Below are positions 33,503-41,873 of a DNA stretch of 55,767 nucleotides, in pieces. The position numbers and the translations under genes are program-made. Origin of the DNA: CAYLUN01 sp964386865. GTDB lineage: Bacteria; Verrucomicrobiota; Kiritimatiellia; RFP12; UBA1067. Numbering within the stretch: position 1 is the stretch's first letter; every line of letters starts with the position of its first letter. The stretch spans positions 1 to 55,767 of the forward strand of contig CAYLUN010000030.1 of the NCBI GenBank assembly GCA_964386865.1. Direction: 5' to 3'. The notes beneath the pieces were generated by a model, which saw nothing but the letters and a program-made list of their open reading frames with translations, was not told where the DNA came from and made no database searches.

Positions 33503-36500
33503 GACTCGCTATGCAGCTCGTGCTCGCGCTGTGCGTGTGGAGCGGCGCTCGGGCGCAGGTCACGGCGCCGCGCGAGCGGCTTGTGCCGATTGCAGCCGAC
33601 GTCGACGTTGTCGTGGCGGGCGGGTCGAGCGCGGCGTGCGCGGCGGCGTGCGCGGCGGCCGACGCTGGGGCGCGCGTCATGCTGGTCGCGCCGAGGCCCT
33701 ATTTGGGCGACGACCTGTGCGGCGCGCAGGCGCTGTGGCTGGAGCCAGAAGAGACGCCGGACTCGGAGCTGGCGCGCGCGCTGTTTCCGCAAGGCTGCGT
33801 CACGACGCCCTTCACCGTGAAGCGTGCGCTCGACCAGGCCCTGCTCGACCATGGCGTGCGCTGGCTGACGGGCTGCTATCCGACGGACTTGCTGCTCAGC
33901 GGCACGAACCGCGCGAGCGGCCTAATCCTGGTCAACCGGAGCGGAAGCCAGGCTGTTCGCTCGAAAGCCGTGATCGATGCCACGGGCTTCGCCGTGCTGG
34001 CCCGACAGTCTGGCGCAGCGTTCAGAGATTTCGTTCCTGGCGTGCATGAGCTTCAGTTCGTTGTGGTGGGCGGCACGCTGCAGTTGGCGCCCGCCGTGGT
34101 CGGACGGCAACTGGAGGTGTCGTTCAAGAATCCCGGCAGCGGCAAGAGCGCCGCAGCGTGTCCGGTATTCGCCTACACGGCCAAGCGGGCGCTGAGCGAC
34201 GGCTCGTTCGCGTCGTGGTCGCGCGCGGAGCAGGAGCTGCGCGATCAGCTCTGCGGCGCAGGCATGCTGGACTGCTCAGAATATGTGACCTGCTTTCCGT
34301 CCGACACGCTGATCGGCGAGAAGCGGGCTGAAGGCTCGTGGCCCGGTGCGGCGAGCTGTGACCTCGGAGCATTCCGCTCCGCCGCTGCGAGCGGGCTCAC
34401 TGTGCTCAGCGCCTATGCGGACGTGCAAGACCCGGCGGGTATGCTGCGGCCGCTTTCCTTTATGGCCCTCGGCGCGCGGATCGGCGCTGCGGCGGCTGCC
34501 GAAGCCGCCGCCGTGAAGCCTGCGCCAGAGGTCCGCCCCGCGAAATCGCGGAAGACAGAAGAGGGCGCGTTGAAAATCAGCGGCGCCCGCAACGTGACGG
34601 CTCCATTTACAACGGCGGGTTCGATCCGCGTGGACGGCCAGGCGCTTCCGGTTCTGGGCGACTACGATGTGGTCGTGGTGGGCGGCGGCACAGCCGGCGC
34701 GCCTGCGGGAATCGGAGCCGCGCGAAGCGGCGCGCGGACGCTGGTCATCGAGAACCTCGACGAGCTGGGCGGGGTGGGCACGGCGGGCGTGATCGGCTCG
34801 TACTGGTACGGTATGCGGGACGGTTTCACCCAGGAGATCGACGCGGCTGTCGGGGGCACCAACCGGTGGACGGACGCGAAGAAGGGCGGCTGGAACATTG
34901 TGCAGAAATCGGAGTGGCTGCGCCGCGAGCTGGTGAAGCAGCGCGCCGATGTGTGGCTGGGCTGCATGGGGTGCGGGGTCGCGATGACGGACCGGAAAGT
35001 GGCCGGCGTGGTGGTGGCGACGCCCATGGGCGTGGGACTGGTGACGGCCAAGACGGTCATCGACGCCACAGGCAATGCGGATATCGCCGATTGCGCGGGC
35101 GCGGAAACGCAGTTCGGCGTGGCGCCGAACGGCATGCTCTCGGTTCAGCTCGCCGGATATCCCCAGCGCAACCTGGGCGCGAGCGTGAACAACACCTGCT
35201 TCGCGCTGGTGGACGACACGAGCGTCGTGGACATGTGGCACCTGATGACGTGGACGCGGGCGAAGTGGGGAAGAGACGGGCCTTACGACGCCGGCCAGCT
35301 CGTGGACTCGCGCGAGCGGCGCCGCATCGTGGCGGACGCCATGCTCACCGTGCCCGACATTCTGAACCGCCGGACCTTCAGCGACACCATCAGCCATCAC
35401 AGGAGCAACTTCGATGCGGCGGCCTTTCCGACGTCGCCGATGCTGCTGATCAAGGACATGAAAGGCCCGGCGTTCGAGGTCGACCTGCCGTACCGCAGCC
35501 TGCTGCCCAAGGGCGTGGACGGCCTGCTGGTGACCGGCTTGGGTGCGGGCGCGGAGCGCGACGCCATGACGCTCATCCGCATGCAGCCCGACGTGCAGAA
35601 CCAGGGGTACGCGGCGGGGGTAGCCGCCGCGATGGCCGCAAGGAGCGGCGGACACACGCGAAACATCGATCTGAAGGCGCTTCAGTGCCAGCTCGTTGAG
35701 CAAGGGCTGCTCCAGGCGCGCGTGCTCACGGACCAGGACGCCGGCCCGGCGGACCCCGAGCGCCTTGCGAAAGCCGTGGCCGAAGTGGGTTTTCTGCGCG
35801 GCGAGATCAAGCAGTCGCGCACGGTCGAAGATCCGTGCATCTTCAGCCTCGCGGTCGTCATGGCGAACGCTGCGGAGGCGCTGCCGCTGCTGCGCCGCGC
35901 GCACGGCGCGGCGCAGGACGCGGGGCCGAAGCTGACTTACGCGAGAATCCTGGGCATTCTTGGAGACCAGGCGGGCGCCCCTACGCTGGTTGCTTCGCTG
36001 GAAAAGACAGACGTGTGGGACGCGGGGTACGGACTGACCTCGCACCGCGAATCGGACAATACGTTCAGCGAGCAGGACCGGATCGTGATCGCGCTGGGCT
36101 ATTCAGGCGCGCCAGAGGGCTTGGATCCGTTGGTTCGCAAGGTCGGACAGCTGCGCCCGGAGAGCCCGGTTTCCCATTTTGTTGCCGCGGCCCTGGCGTT
36201 GCGCCGCTTCGCGCGGCCCCAGCCTGCGGCCGAACCGCTGGCAAGGCTGCTCAGCGAGCCCGGTTTTAGCGGACACGCCTGTGCGGAGGTCGTAGATGCG
36301 CGGCAGCGGCAAGTGGCGGTTCGCGAGGTCGCCACCGACAAGCCGGACACGAACCTCAACGCGGCTTTCAAGGAGCTGCTGGTGGCTGGGCTGCTGGTTC
36401 AGTGCGGAGACAGCCAGGGCTTGGGCCGCCGAATTTTGGAACAGTACGGCAACAGCGTGAACGGCCATTTTGCTCGATACGCGCAGAATCTGCTTCACGA

Positions 36501-36528
36501 AATTCAAGAAAGGAAGACAACCCCGTGA
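33499..36528 (+). CDS. Secreted double FAD-dependent oxidoreductase with C-terminal HEAT-like region
   Basis: A signal peptide (MRLAMQLVLALCVWSGARA) is followed by two Rossmann modules in one 1009-aa chain. Module 1 (~30-340) begins VDVVVAGGSSAACAAACAAA, where the third Gly of the dinucleotide motif is Ala. Module 2 (~385-715) begins YDVVVVGGGTAGAPAGIGAA and is canonical; it continues with TVIDATGNADIADCAGAETQ and a late GLLVTGLGAGAERDAM. Both resemble the PF12831-type FAD oxidoreductases frequent near PVC carbohydrate genes. The last ~270 residues look like HEAT-type helical repeats (LGDQAGAPTLVASL, PEGLDPLVRKVGQL). The reaction is unknown. ATGA overlap with GNAT and GTGA overlap with the VOC gene. 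Confidence 0.85.
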   Translation: MRLAMQLVLALCVWSGARAQVTAPRERLVPIAADVDVVVAGGSSAACAAACAAADAGARVMLVAPRPYLGDDLCGAQALWLEPEETPDSELARALFPQGCVTTPFTVKRALDQALLDHGVRWLTGCYPTDLLLSGTNRASGLILVNRSGSQAVRSKAVIDATGFAVLARQSGAAFRDFVPGVHELQFVVVGGTLQLAPAVVGRQLEVSFKNPGSGKSAAACPVFAYTAKRALSDGSFASWSRAEQELRDQLCGAGMLDCSEYVTCFPSDTLIGEKRAEGSWPGAASCDLGAFRSAAASGLTVLSAYADVQDPAGMLRPLSFMALGARIGAAAAAEAAAVKPAPEVRPAKSRKTEEGALKISGARNVTAPFTTAGSIRVDGQALPVLGDYDVVVVGGGTAGAPAGIGAARSGARTLVIENLDELGGVGTAGVIGSYWYGMRDGFTQEIDAAVGGTNRWTDAKKGGWNIVQKSEWLRRELVKQRADVWLGCMGCGVAMTDRKVAGVVVATPMGVGLVTAKTVIDATGNADIADCAGAETQFGVAPNGMLSVQLAGYPQRNLGASVNNTCFALVDDTSVVDMWHLMTWTRAKWGRDGPYDAGQLVDSRERRRIVADAMLTVPDILNRRTFSDTISHHRSNFDAAAFPTSPMLLIKDMKGPAFEVDLPYRSLLPKGVDGLLVTGLGAGAERDAMTLIRMQPDVQNQGYAAGVAAAMAARSGGHTRNIDLKALQCQLVEQGLLQARVLTDQDAGPADPERLAKAVAEVGFLRGEIKQSRTVEDPCIFSLAVVMANAAEALPLLRRAHGAAQDAGPKLTYARILGILGDQAGAPTLVASLEKTDVWDAGYGLTSHRESDNTFSEQDRIVIALGYSGAPEGLDPLVRKVGQLRPESPVSHFVAAALALRRFARPQPAAEPLARLLSEPGFSGHACAEVVDARQRQVAVREVATDKPDTNLNAAFKELLVAGLLVQCGDSQGLGRRILEQYGNSVNGHFARYAQNLLHEIQERKTTP

Positions 36529-37448
36529 AGAGCAGGTTCTTAACCGGTGTCGCGGCGAGCGCGCTGCTGGGCTTCGCGTGGGCTGAGGACGCGGCGCCCG
36601 CCATGAAGATCTCGCACGTGGCGGTGCAGGCGACCAACGTCGAGGAGTCCGTGGCGTTCTACCGCGATTTTCTGGGCTTTGCCGAGGCCTCGCGATTGAC
36701 CTACCCCGACGGGTCGCTGATGCTCGTCAACATGCGCGTGAGCGCCGACCAGTGGATCGAGGTGTTCGACGCGGCCAAGCTCAAGCCGGGGCGCGACCGC
36801 ATCTACCAACTCGCCTTCCGCGTGGCGGATGCCGAGGCAATGAGGGCCCGCCTGGCCGCGCAAGGTTACAAGGTGCCGGAGCGCTGTCCGACCGGAAAGC
36901 TGAAGAACCTCAATTTCACTGCGCAAGACCCCAACGGCTACACCGTCGAGTTCGTGCAGTACATGACCGAGGGATGGCCGCTGAGCGATGCGGCAGGGGC
37001 CTTGCCGGATGCGTGCGTCTCGGAACTCATCACGCACGCGGGGCTCGTGGCCACCAACGTGGCGGCGGCCAACGGCTTTTACGGGGACATCCTCGGCATG
37101 AAGGAGAAGTGGCGCGGGTCAGCCAACGGCAAGGTCGTGTCGTGGATTCACATGCGCGTGCCCCCCATGGGCAGCTACGTGGAATACATGCTCGACCCGA
37201 AAGTCGCGCCGCACTTCTGTTTGGAGGTGGCCGACATGGCCAAGGCCGTGTCCAAGCTCGAGAGCAGCCCCTACCGCCCAAAGTATGTGAAGCCGGTCGA
37301 ACCCATCGTCGGCAAGAACCGGCGGCGCATCCTCAACCTCATGGATCCGAACGGCATCCGCGTGGAGCTGATGGAGCCGAACACGGTTGACGGCCAGCCC
37401 GTTCCGCCGACGGACCTGCCGCTGCCGGCGGGCTTCGGCGCGCCATAG
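36525..37448 (+). CDS. Secreted two-domain VOC (glyoxalase/dioxygenase superfamily) protein
   Basis: The GTG start overlaps the preceding TGA as GTGA, with AGGAAG upstream. The signal peptide is MKSRFLTGVAASALLGFAWA. Two VOC modules follow: ~28-150 (ISHVAVQATNVEESVAFYRD to PNGYTVEFVQY) and ~165-290 (ITHAGLVATNVAAANGFYGD to DPNGIRVELME). Each keeps the His near its start and the Glu near its end, as expected for a metal site. The superfamily includes glyoxalases, epimerases and ring-cleaving dioxygenases. Secretion and coupling to a secreted FAD oxidoreductase suggest an extracytoplasmic pathway; the substrate is unknown. Confidence 0.85.
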   Translation: MKSRFLTGVAASALLGFAWAEDAAPAMKISHVAVQATNVEESVAFYRDFLGFAEASRLTYPDGSLMLVNMRVSADQWIEVFDAAKLKPGRDRIYQLAFRVADAEAMRARLAAQGYKVPERCPTGKLKNLNFTAQDPNGYTVEFVQYMTEGWPLSDAAGALPDACVSELITHAGLVATNVAAANGFYGDILGMKEKWRGSANGKVVSWIHMRVPPMGSYVEYMLDPKVAPHFCLEVADMAKAVSKLESSPYRPKYVKPVEPIVGKNRRRILNLMDPNGIRVELMEPNTVDGQPVPPTDLPLPAGFGAP

Positions 37449-37483
37449 GCGCAGGCCGGATGAAACGGGCGCGTCTGCAGGGC

Positions 37484-37504
37484 GGACGCCTCGGGGAGGC
37501 GTCC
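37484..37504. terminator. Perfect 9-bp hairpin between convergent genes
   Basis: GGACGCCTC, loop GGG, GAGGCGTCC. It lies 36 bp after the VOC stop and 37 bp before the end of the convergent SGNH gene, where a bidirectional stop would be useful. It lacks a U-run, so it could instead be a dispersed hairpin repeat. Confidence 0.45.
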
Positions 37505-37540
37505 CTGGCGGAACGGCCATGCGTTAAACACAGGGCCGCG

Positions 37541-38323
37541 CTACTTGGCCGTTTTGATGCTGGCGGCGACCTGGTCGGCCAGCTGGCCGTAGCCTTCCGG
37601 CGAGAAGTGGACGTTGAAGGGCAGCTGGATCTCGCCGGGCCGCAGCGTGAGCTTCTGCTTGCCTTCGGGCTTCTCGGAGAGCGGGCGCAGCGGGACCTTC
37701 TGCTGCTGCTGGACGACGCAGGCGCAGAGGTCGTCGACCTGCACGCCGAGATCCTTCATCACGCCGACCGCGACCTGGTTGTAGACCTTCTCGTCGCCGG
37801 CCACGCGGCCGGTGGTGCCGGGCGGCACGGGCGTGGTGGTGGCGAAGATCAGCTTGGCGCCGGTGGCCTTCAGCTTCTGCGTGAACTCGCGCAGGCGCTG
37901 GCCGTAGAGCTGGAGCGGGGCGACCTGCTTGCCCGTGTCCGGGCCCACGTAGTTCCCCTTCTCGTCGAGGTACTTGAGGTCGTGCAGGCCGAAGTTGAAG
38001 TGAATCACGTCCCACTTGCCTTGGCCGAGCCACTTGTCGAGGCTGGCCAGCCCGCGCGCCGTGTCGCCGCAGTTCTCGGTCGGGCGGTGGACGTTGTAGG
38101 CGCCCTTGAGCCGCTCGCGCACCGGGATCGTGTAGCCCATGGAGATGGAGTCGCCGATGAGCAGCACGCGGGGCAGCCCCGGCACGTCCGCCACGTCGGC
38201 GAGAGAGGGGTCTTTGGGCCGCGGCGCGCGCTTGCCCGCGGCGGCGGGCTCGAGGTTCTGCGCGCTGGCGGCGCAAGCGGCGGCGGCGAGGACGGCGGCG
38301 ATCAGATGGCGCGTGTGTTTCAT
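37541..38323 (-). CDS. Secreted SGNH/GDSL hydrolase
   Basis: The signal peptide is MKHTRHLIAAVLAAAACAASA. Block I is VLLIGDSISMGY with the nucleophilic Ser. Block III-like NFGLHDLKYL follows. Block V is LPFNVHFSPEGYGQLA: the His is kept, but the residue three before it, normally Asp, is Phe. Carbohydrate esterase activity is plausible. It is transcribed alone on the - strand, convergent with the VOC gene. Confidence 0.85.
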   Translation of the reverse strand: MKHTRHLIAAVLAAAACAASAQNLEPAAAGKRAPRPKDPSLADVADVPGLPRVLLIGDSISMGYTIPVRERLKGAYNVHRPTENCGDTARGLASLDKWLGQGKWDVIHFNFGLHDLKYLDEKGNYVGPDTGKQVAPLQLYGQRLREFTQKLKATGAKLIFATTTPVPPGTTGRVAGDEKVYNQVAVGVMKDLGVQVDDLCACVVQQQQKVPLRPLSEKPEGKQKLTLRPGEIQLPFNVHFSPEGYGQLADQVAASIKTAK

Positions 38324-38427
38324 GCGGGCTCCTTGGTTGGTGCGCGTGACGCGTTCAGATTACGCCAGCACAGTACAGGAGGGGGGCCGGGACTGTCAAG
38401 ACAGCGGAGGCGGCCCCGGCGCAAGCG

Positions 38428-38511
38428 TCACCCGGCTCCCGCTTCACAGCCTGTTGACAGGATTGCCGCAAGAAATGCGGCGATGGTTGCAAGAAGGATG
38501 GGCGCGGTCAT
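38428..38511 (-). CDS. Possible 27-aa lipoprotein-like micropeptide
   Basis: The - strand ATG at 38511 is preceded by GAGGA at 7-nt spacing. The peptide has a hydrophobic stretch (TAPILLATIAAFLAAILS), a lipobox LSTGC and a short tail EAGAG before TGA. The shape recalls entericidin-like small lipoproteins, but it is shorter, and it could be chance or a remnant of a lost lipoprotein gene. Confidence 0.35.
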   Translation of the reverse strand: MTAPILLATIAAFLAAILSTGCEAGAG

Positions 38512-38596
38512 CTCGCGATCCTCGTTTCGGCTTCTGTTTTCTGCTGTCGAGTTGAATTATCCAACTTCTGCCATGCGCGAAACGCCCCGCTGTAAT

Positions 38597-38834
38597 CGGT
38601 TGGTGGCCGGGGTAGGCGAGAGGGGCGCGTTTGAGATGAAAAGATGATGCGAGGCTGGGAGCGCGGGCACTCCTGCCCGCGAAAAGGCGGTCCGCCGTCG
38701 GTCCGCCGACGGTCGTTTCGCAGGTGGTGGCGTCGTCGACTCGCATGCGCGTTCAACGGGGACAGGAGTGTCCCCGCTCCCAATCGCTCCGCGCACGACA
38801 CGCGTTTCAACTCGCGCACCCCGGCCACCAACCG
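38597..38834. repeat. 238-bp MITE-like element with perfect 17-bp terminal inverted repeats
   Basis: CGGTTGGTGGCCGGGGT (38597-38613) is perfectly inverted at 38818-38834. Imperfect pairing continues inward for ~80 bp. Each arm carries its own hairpin: GCGGGC-ACTCCT-GCCCGC (38663-38680) and GGGGAC-AGGAGT-GTCCCC (38758-38775). A central CCGTCGG-TCCG-CCGACGG stem sits at 38695-38712. No transposase is encoded. A related half copy is at 40884-40980. Confidence 0.75.
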
Positions 38835-38926
38835 CTTACGCCCCGCTTTCAAAGGCGGTTGACGGCTATCAGGCGACCGTGTAACGTGTTGTCCAAACAA
38901 ATGGCGCGAGTGTTGAAAGGGTTGTT

Positions 38927-40846
38927 ATGCGTCTGAAGTTCTCTCCTGTGCTGGTCGCGGCGAGTCTGGGCGTGCGCGCGCTGTGGGGCGCGGCGGAGCC
39001 GGCGCTTGAAGCGCCCCGCTTGCTGAGCCCGGTCAACGGCATGTCGATGACGGACGTGGCGACGTATTTCAAGTGGTCGCCGGTCGCCGGATGCAGCAAC
39101 TTCGTGATCCAGATCGCGCGCGATGCGGCCTTTCAGAACATCGTCAAAGAGCGGCGGACACTCAACAAGGGGTATCACAAGAACCTCTATTTTCCGAAGG
39201 ATGTGCTGCCGCCGGGCGCCTATTTCTGGCGGGTGCGCGCGGTGCGGGGCGAGCAGGCTGGCGCATGGAGCGAGGCCTGTTCCGTGCACGTGAATGCGGA
39301 CCATCCTGTGCTGCCCGAGGTCGTCCGCAGGATCGGGCCGGCGTCGCCGCTGTTCCTGATGCGCAGCCGCACGTGGGACCCTCTCAAATACTCCGGCAGC
39401 GTGAAGACGATCATTCCGGCAGGCCTCGAGCACGTCATCATTGTCGACGATCTGGCGATGGCGGGCGAGCGGGTGCTTGAGCGGTCCAAAAAATATCAGG
39501 AGCTGGGCGTGGACTTCGTGATCTGGGACAACCGCTGCCAGACGTCGCTTTCCGTCATCGAGTACGTGTTTCAGAACTTCAGCCGCTGCATCGGCATCGC
39601 CGAGGGCGAGCACTTCAGCGGCATGTACTGGGAAAAGGGGCCCGAGGGCAATCTGGCGGAGTGCGATTTCGTGCACCGCGCGTGGACGCTGTGCGCCAAA
39701 TACGGGCGCTTCTACTTCTTCGCCGACGGCGACGGCGGCAGCTATCGCTGGCCAGGCTTTGCGGAGCGCGAGAAAGAGGTGCTGCTGCGCTACCGCAAGA
39801 ATATCGTGCCGATGTTCAAGACCACGAACGGCGACATGGCGCTGCATTCGTACGGCGCGGTGCAGGGGCTGATGGCCTCAGGCTATACTGAAAATTGCGG
39901 CGTGTGGGTGGACGAGTGGATCTGGCCGTGCTGCGGGTTCGGCAAGCTGGGCGAGATCATCCCGTCGGAAAAAATCTGGGAAACGCGCCGCAAGCTCGGC
40001 ACGCGGCAGTGCCCGTGGGTTTACGACATCCAGATGTGGCTCATGGGCATCGCATCAGGCTCCACCGTCTTCCATCTGGAGTCCGCCCATCAGTGGACGA
40101 CCGAGGGACAAGCCGCCAGCAACTATACGCGTTTCTTCCTGCCGTTTGTCAGGGCCGTCGTCGAGCGCTCCCTGATCCCGTCGCGCGAGGCGTTCCTGAA
40201 GAGCATCAGCGTGGCGGTCGCGAGCGATTTGGAACTGGCGAAGGGTAAACACGACAAGCAGTACACGGGCGGCTTTGCCTATCTCAAAGAGCTGTATGCA
40301 CTCCAGGCAAAAGGCGACCAAGAGTTTATTCCGAACGACAGCCGGTACGGGATCGTGTGCCTTCTGCCGGCGGGCGCGTCTTGCCTGAACAAAAATACGC
40401 AGGTCGTCCCACAGGGGCGGCTGCTGGATCCGGAAAAAGCCAAGGCGCTGTTCAGCCGAGCCTACCCGCAGCGCTTCACGGGCGACGCCTTCATGTGGGA
40501 ATGTGACGGCACGGTGATCGTCACCGATTCGCATGAGAATCAGGACGTCCCTCAAACGTTCGCCATGCCGCTTGGGCAAGGTTTGGTGTGCGCCCTAAGC
40601 GGAACCGTCGGCGTACACCAGTACCTGATCGGCAAACTCGCCAAGGACCGTAAGGGCCTCTGGTTTCAGGCCAACAGCGAAAATCCGGGCCGGGAGATCG
40701 TTGTGAGCATCACCTGTCTGCACAAGCCCGTTTGGCGGGTTGAGCCGGCTGCGGCTGCCGCCGAGGCGCGCTGGGACGAAGCGGCGAAGACGCTGAGCCT
40801 TCGGCTTTCTTTCAAGGCAGGTGCGGCCGAGGTTACGGTTGAGTAG
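38927..40846 (+). CDS. Secreted GH98 glycoside hydrolase
   Basis: GAAAGGG lies 5 nt before the ATG; the signal peptide ends ...RALWGAA. An Fn3-like module (~28-125; YFKWSPVAGCSNFVIQIARD, GAYFWRVRAVRGEQAG) precedes the GH98 barrel (~135-430). The barrel shows FSRCIGIAEGEHFSGMYW with the probable acid Glu, CAKYGRFYFFADGDGG, NIVPMFKTTNGDMALHSYGA, CGVWVDEWIWPCCGFG and GIASGSTVFHLES. The C-terminal beta domain ends RLSFKAGAAEVTVE, nearly identical to the paralog at 29328. Likely an endo-acting beta-galactosidase or xylanase-type enzyme. The gene is flanked on both sides by related repeat sequences. Confidence 0.82.
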   Translation: MRLKFSPVLVAASLGVRALWGAAEPALEAPRLLSPVNGMSMTDVATYFKWSPVAGCSNFVIQIARDAAFQNIVKERRTLNKGYHKNLYFPKDVLPPGAYFWRVRAVRGEQAGAWSEACSVHVNADHPVLPEVVRRIGPASPLFLMRSRTWDPLKYSGSVKTIIPAGLEHVIIVDDLAMAGERVLERSKKYQELGVDFVIWDNRCQTSLSVIEYVFQNFSRCIGIAEGEHFSGMYWEKGPEGNLAECDFVHRAWTLCAKYGRFYFFADGDGGSYRWPGFAEREKEVLLRYRKNIVPMFKTTNGDMALHSYGAVQGLMASGYTENCGVWVDEWIWPCCGFGKLGEIIPSEKIWETRRKLGTRQCPWVYDIQMWLMGIASGSTVFHLESAHQWTTEGQAASNYTRFFLPFVRAVVERSLIPSREAFLKSISVAVASDLELAKGKHDKQYTGGFAYLKELYALQAKGDQEFIPNDSRYGIVCLLPAGASCLNKNTQVVPQGRLLDPEKAKALFSRAYPQRFTGDAFMWECDGTVIVTDSHENQDVPQTFAMPLGQGLVCALSGTVGVHQYLIGKLAKDRKGLWFQANSENPGREIVVSITCLHKPVWRVEPAAAAAEARWDEAAKTLSLRLSFKAGAAEVTVE

Positions 40847-40883
40847 GTGCAGGCAGGGCCTGTCAGGTTTTGCGCCCGGCAGG

Positions 40884-40980
40884 TGTAATCGGTGCGTGCC
40901 TGAGGTATGCGAAGAAGGCATATTTCAGATGAAAGAGTAACGCAGGACTGGGAGCGCGGGCGCCCTCGCCCGCGGGAACG
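40884..40980 (+). repeat. Half copy of the 38597-38834 repeat element
   Basis: Starting at TGTAATCGGT, this stretch follows the left arm of the upstream element in order: TTTCAGATGAAAGAG (against TTTGAGATGAAAAGA), then CTGGGAGCGCGGGC, then the hairpin GCGGGC-GCCCTC-GCCCGC (40956-40973) and GAACGGCGG. The right arm is missing. It has the same orientation as the copy on the other side of the GH98 gene. Confidence 0.65.
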
Positions 40981-41071
40981 GCGGTTACGCGTTAGGCTGC
41001 GGCCTGTCGCGCCGTGTTATACCACGGCCGAAAAAGAACTGAACTATAATGGCATTTGCCCGTCACCAGGC

Positions 41072-41145
41072 GGCCCGCACGGAGGCGGGCCCTCCACTGC
41101 GAGAACAGCCGTTTCGAATCACCTCGCGATGGAGGGACGACCTCC
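41072..41145. repeat. Two short hairpins
   Basis: GGCCCGC-ACGGAG-GCGGGCC (41072-41091) and GGAGG-GACGA-CCTCC (41131-41145). Similar wording recurs as intergenic repeats in PVC genomes (recalled). The function is unknown. Confidence 0.45.
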
Positions 41146-41253
41146 CTGTCGACCGATTACTCTTCGGGTTTGCAATTGAATCGCATGGCTCGTTCTGCTA
41201 GATTCTTCCCATCAAATTGGCGTTGTCGAACAAACCGAGGGAAGAGGGTGAAC

Positions 41254-41802
41254 ATGAGCAAGACTACGGATGGCAGGGAGAACCGTTCGGCCTGGGAGGC
41301 GCCCGAAAGAACGTCTGCGCCGAATTCGAAAAAGCTGGTGATCGTGGCGATGCTGGTCGCTGCGGCGATCGCGGCCGTCCTGGCGCTGTTCGTCGTCCGG
41401 AAGGTGCCGACCCCGTCCCAGCCGCTTCCGGTGGCCCAGGCCGAGGCCGCCGTAGAGGCGCCCGGCGCGGAGTCCGTGCTGGTCGAGTTCGAGAAGCTGA
41501 AGGGCAAGTGGCTGCGGCCGGACGGCGGGTATGTGATCGAGCTCAAGCGGCTGCTGCCAGACAACGCGCTGGAGGCGGCCTACTACAACCCCAGCCCGAT
41601 TCACGTGGGCAAGGCCAAGCTATACAAAGAGCGCGGGTTCACGAAAGTCTTCGTCGAGCTCCAGGACGTCAACTATCCGGGATCGACCTACAATCTGATT
41701 TACGATGCCGAAATCGACCAGCTGCGCGGCGTCTATTATCAGGCCACGCAGCAGATGGAGTTTCAGGTGTCCTTCGAGCGCCTGCCGCCAGGCACTGAAT
41801 GA
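41254..41802 (+). CDS. Conserved membrane-anchored protein of unknown function
   Basis: The start at 41254 is preceded by GAAGAGGG. A charged N-terminal tail (~27 residues) is followed by one membrane segment (KLVIVAMLVAAAIAAVLALFVV) and a linker. A ~115-residue domain follows, with KGKWLRPDGGYVIELKRL, AAYYNPSPIHVGKAKLY and VELQDVNYPGSTYNLIYD. This domain wording recurs in uncharacterised proteins of diverse bacteria (recalled, no named family). It is probably exposed to the periplasm. It is transcribed alone and is convergent with GH16. Confidence 0.75.
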   Translation: MSKTTDGRENRSAWEAPERTSAPNSKKLVIVAMLVAAAIAAVLALFVVRKVPTPSQPLPVAQAEAAVEAPGAESVLVEFEKLKGKWLRPDGGYVIELKRLLPDNALEAAYYNPSPIHVGKAKLYKERGFTKVFVELQDVNYPGSTYNLIYDAEIDQLRGVYYQATQQMEFQVSFERLPPGTE

Positions 41803-41873
41803 TGGCCACACCTTTCAAGAGATGAGCGCTTCGGGTGCGGGCCAATAGATAGGCTAGCCAAGCGGCTCATACG

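Larger units (their letters stand above)
38324..38926. other. 603-bp intergenic region with micro-ORF and 238-bp inverted-repeat element
   Basis: Between the divergent SGNH and GH98 genes lies a possible 27-codon lipopeptide gene (- strand, 38428-38511) and a long inverted-repeat element (38597-38834). GAAAGGG precedes the GH98 start at 38927. No other gene is visible. Confidence 0.6.
40847..41253. other. 407-bp intergenic region with repeats
   Basis: It contains a half copy of the 238-bp element (40884-40980), a GGCCCGC hairpin (41072-41091) and a GGAGG/CCTCC hairpin (41131-41145). A TATAAT occurs at 41045 but has no matching -35. No gene is seen. Confidence 0.55.

Noticed and set aside
41045..41050. 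Perfect TATAAT box
   Set aside because: No -35-like hexamer lies 15-19 bp upstream and it is 200 bp from the next gene, so it was not called a promoter.
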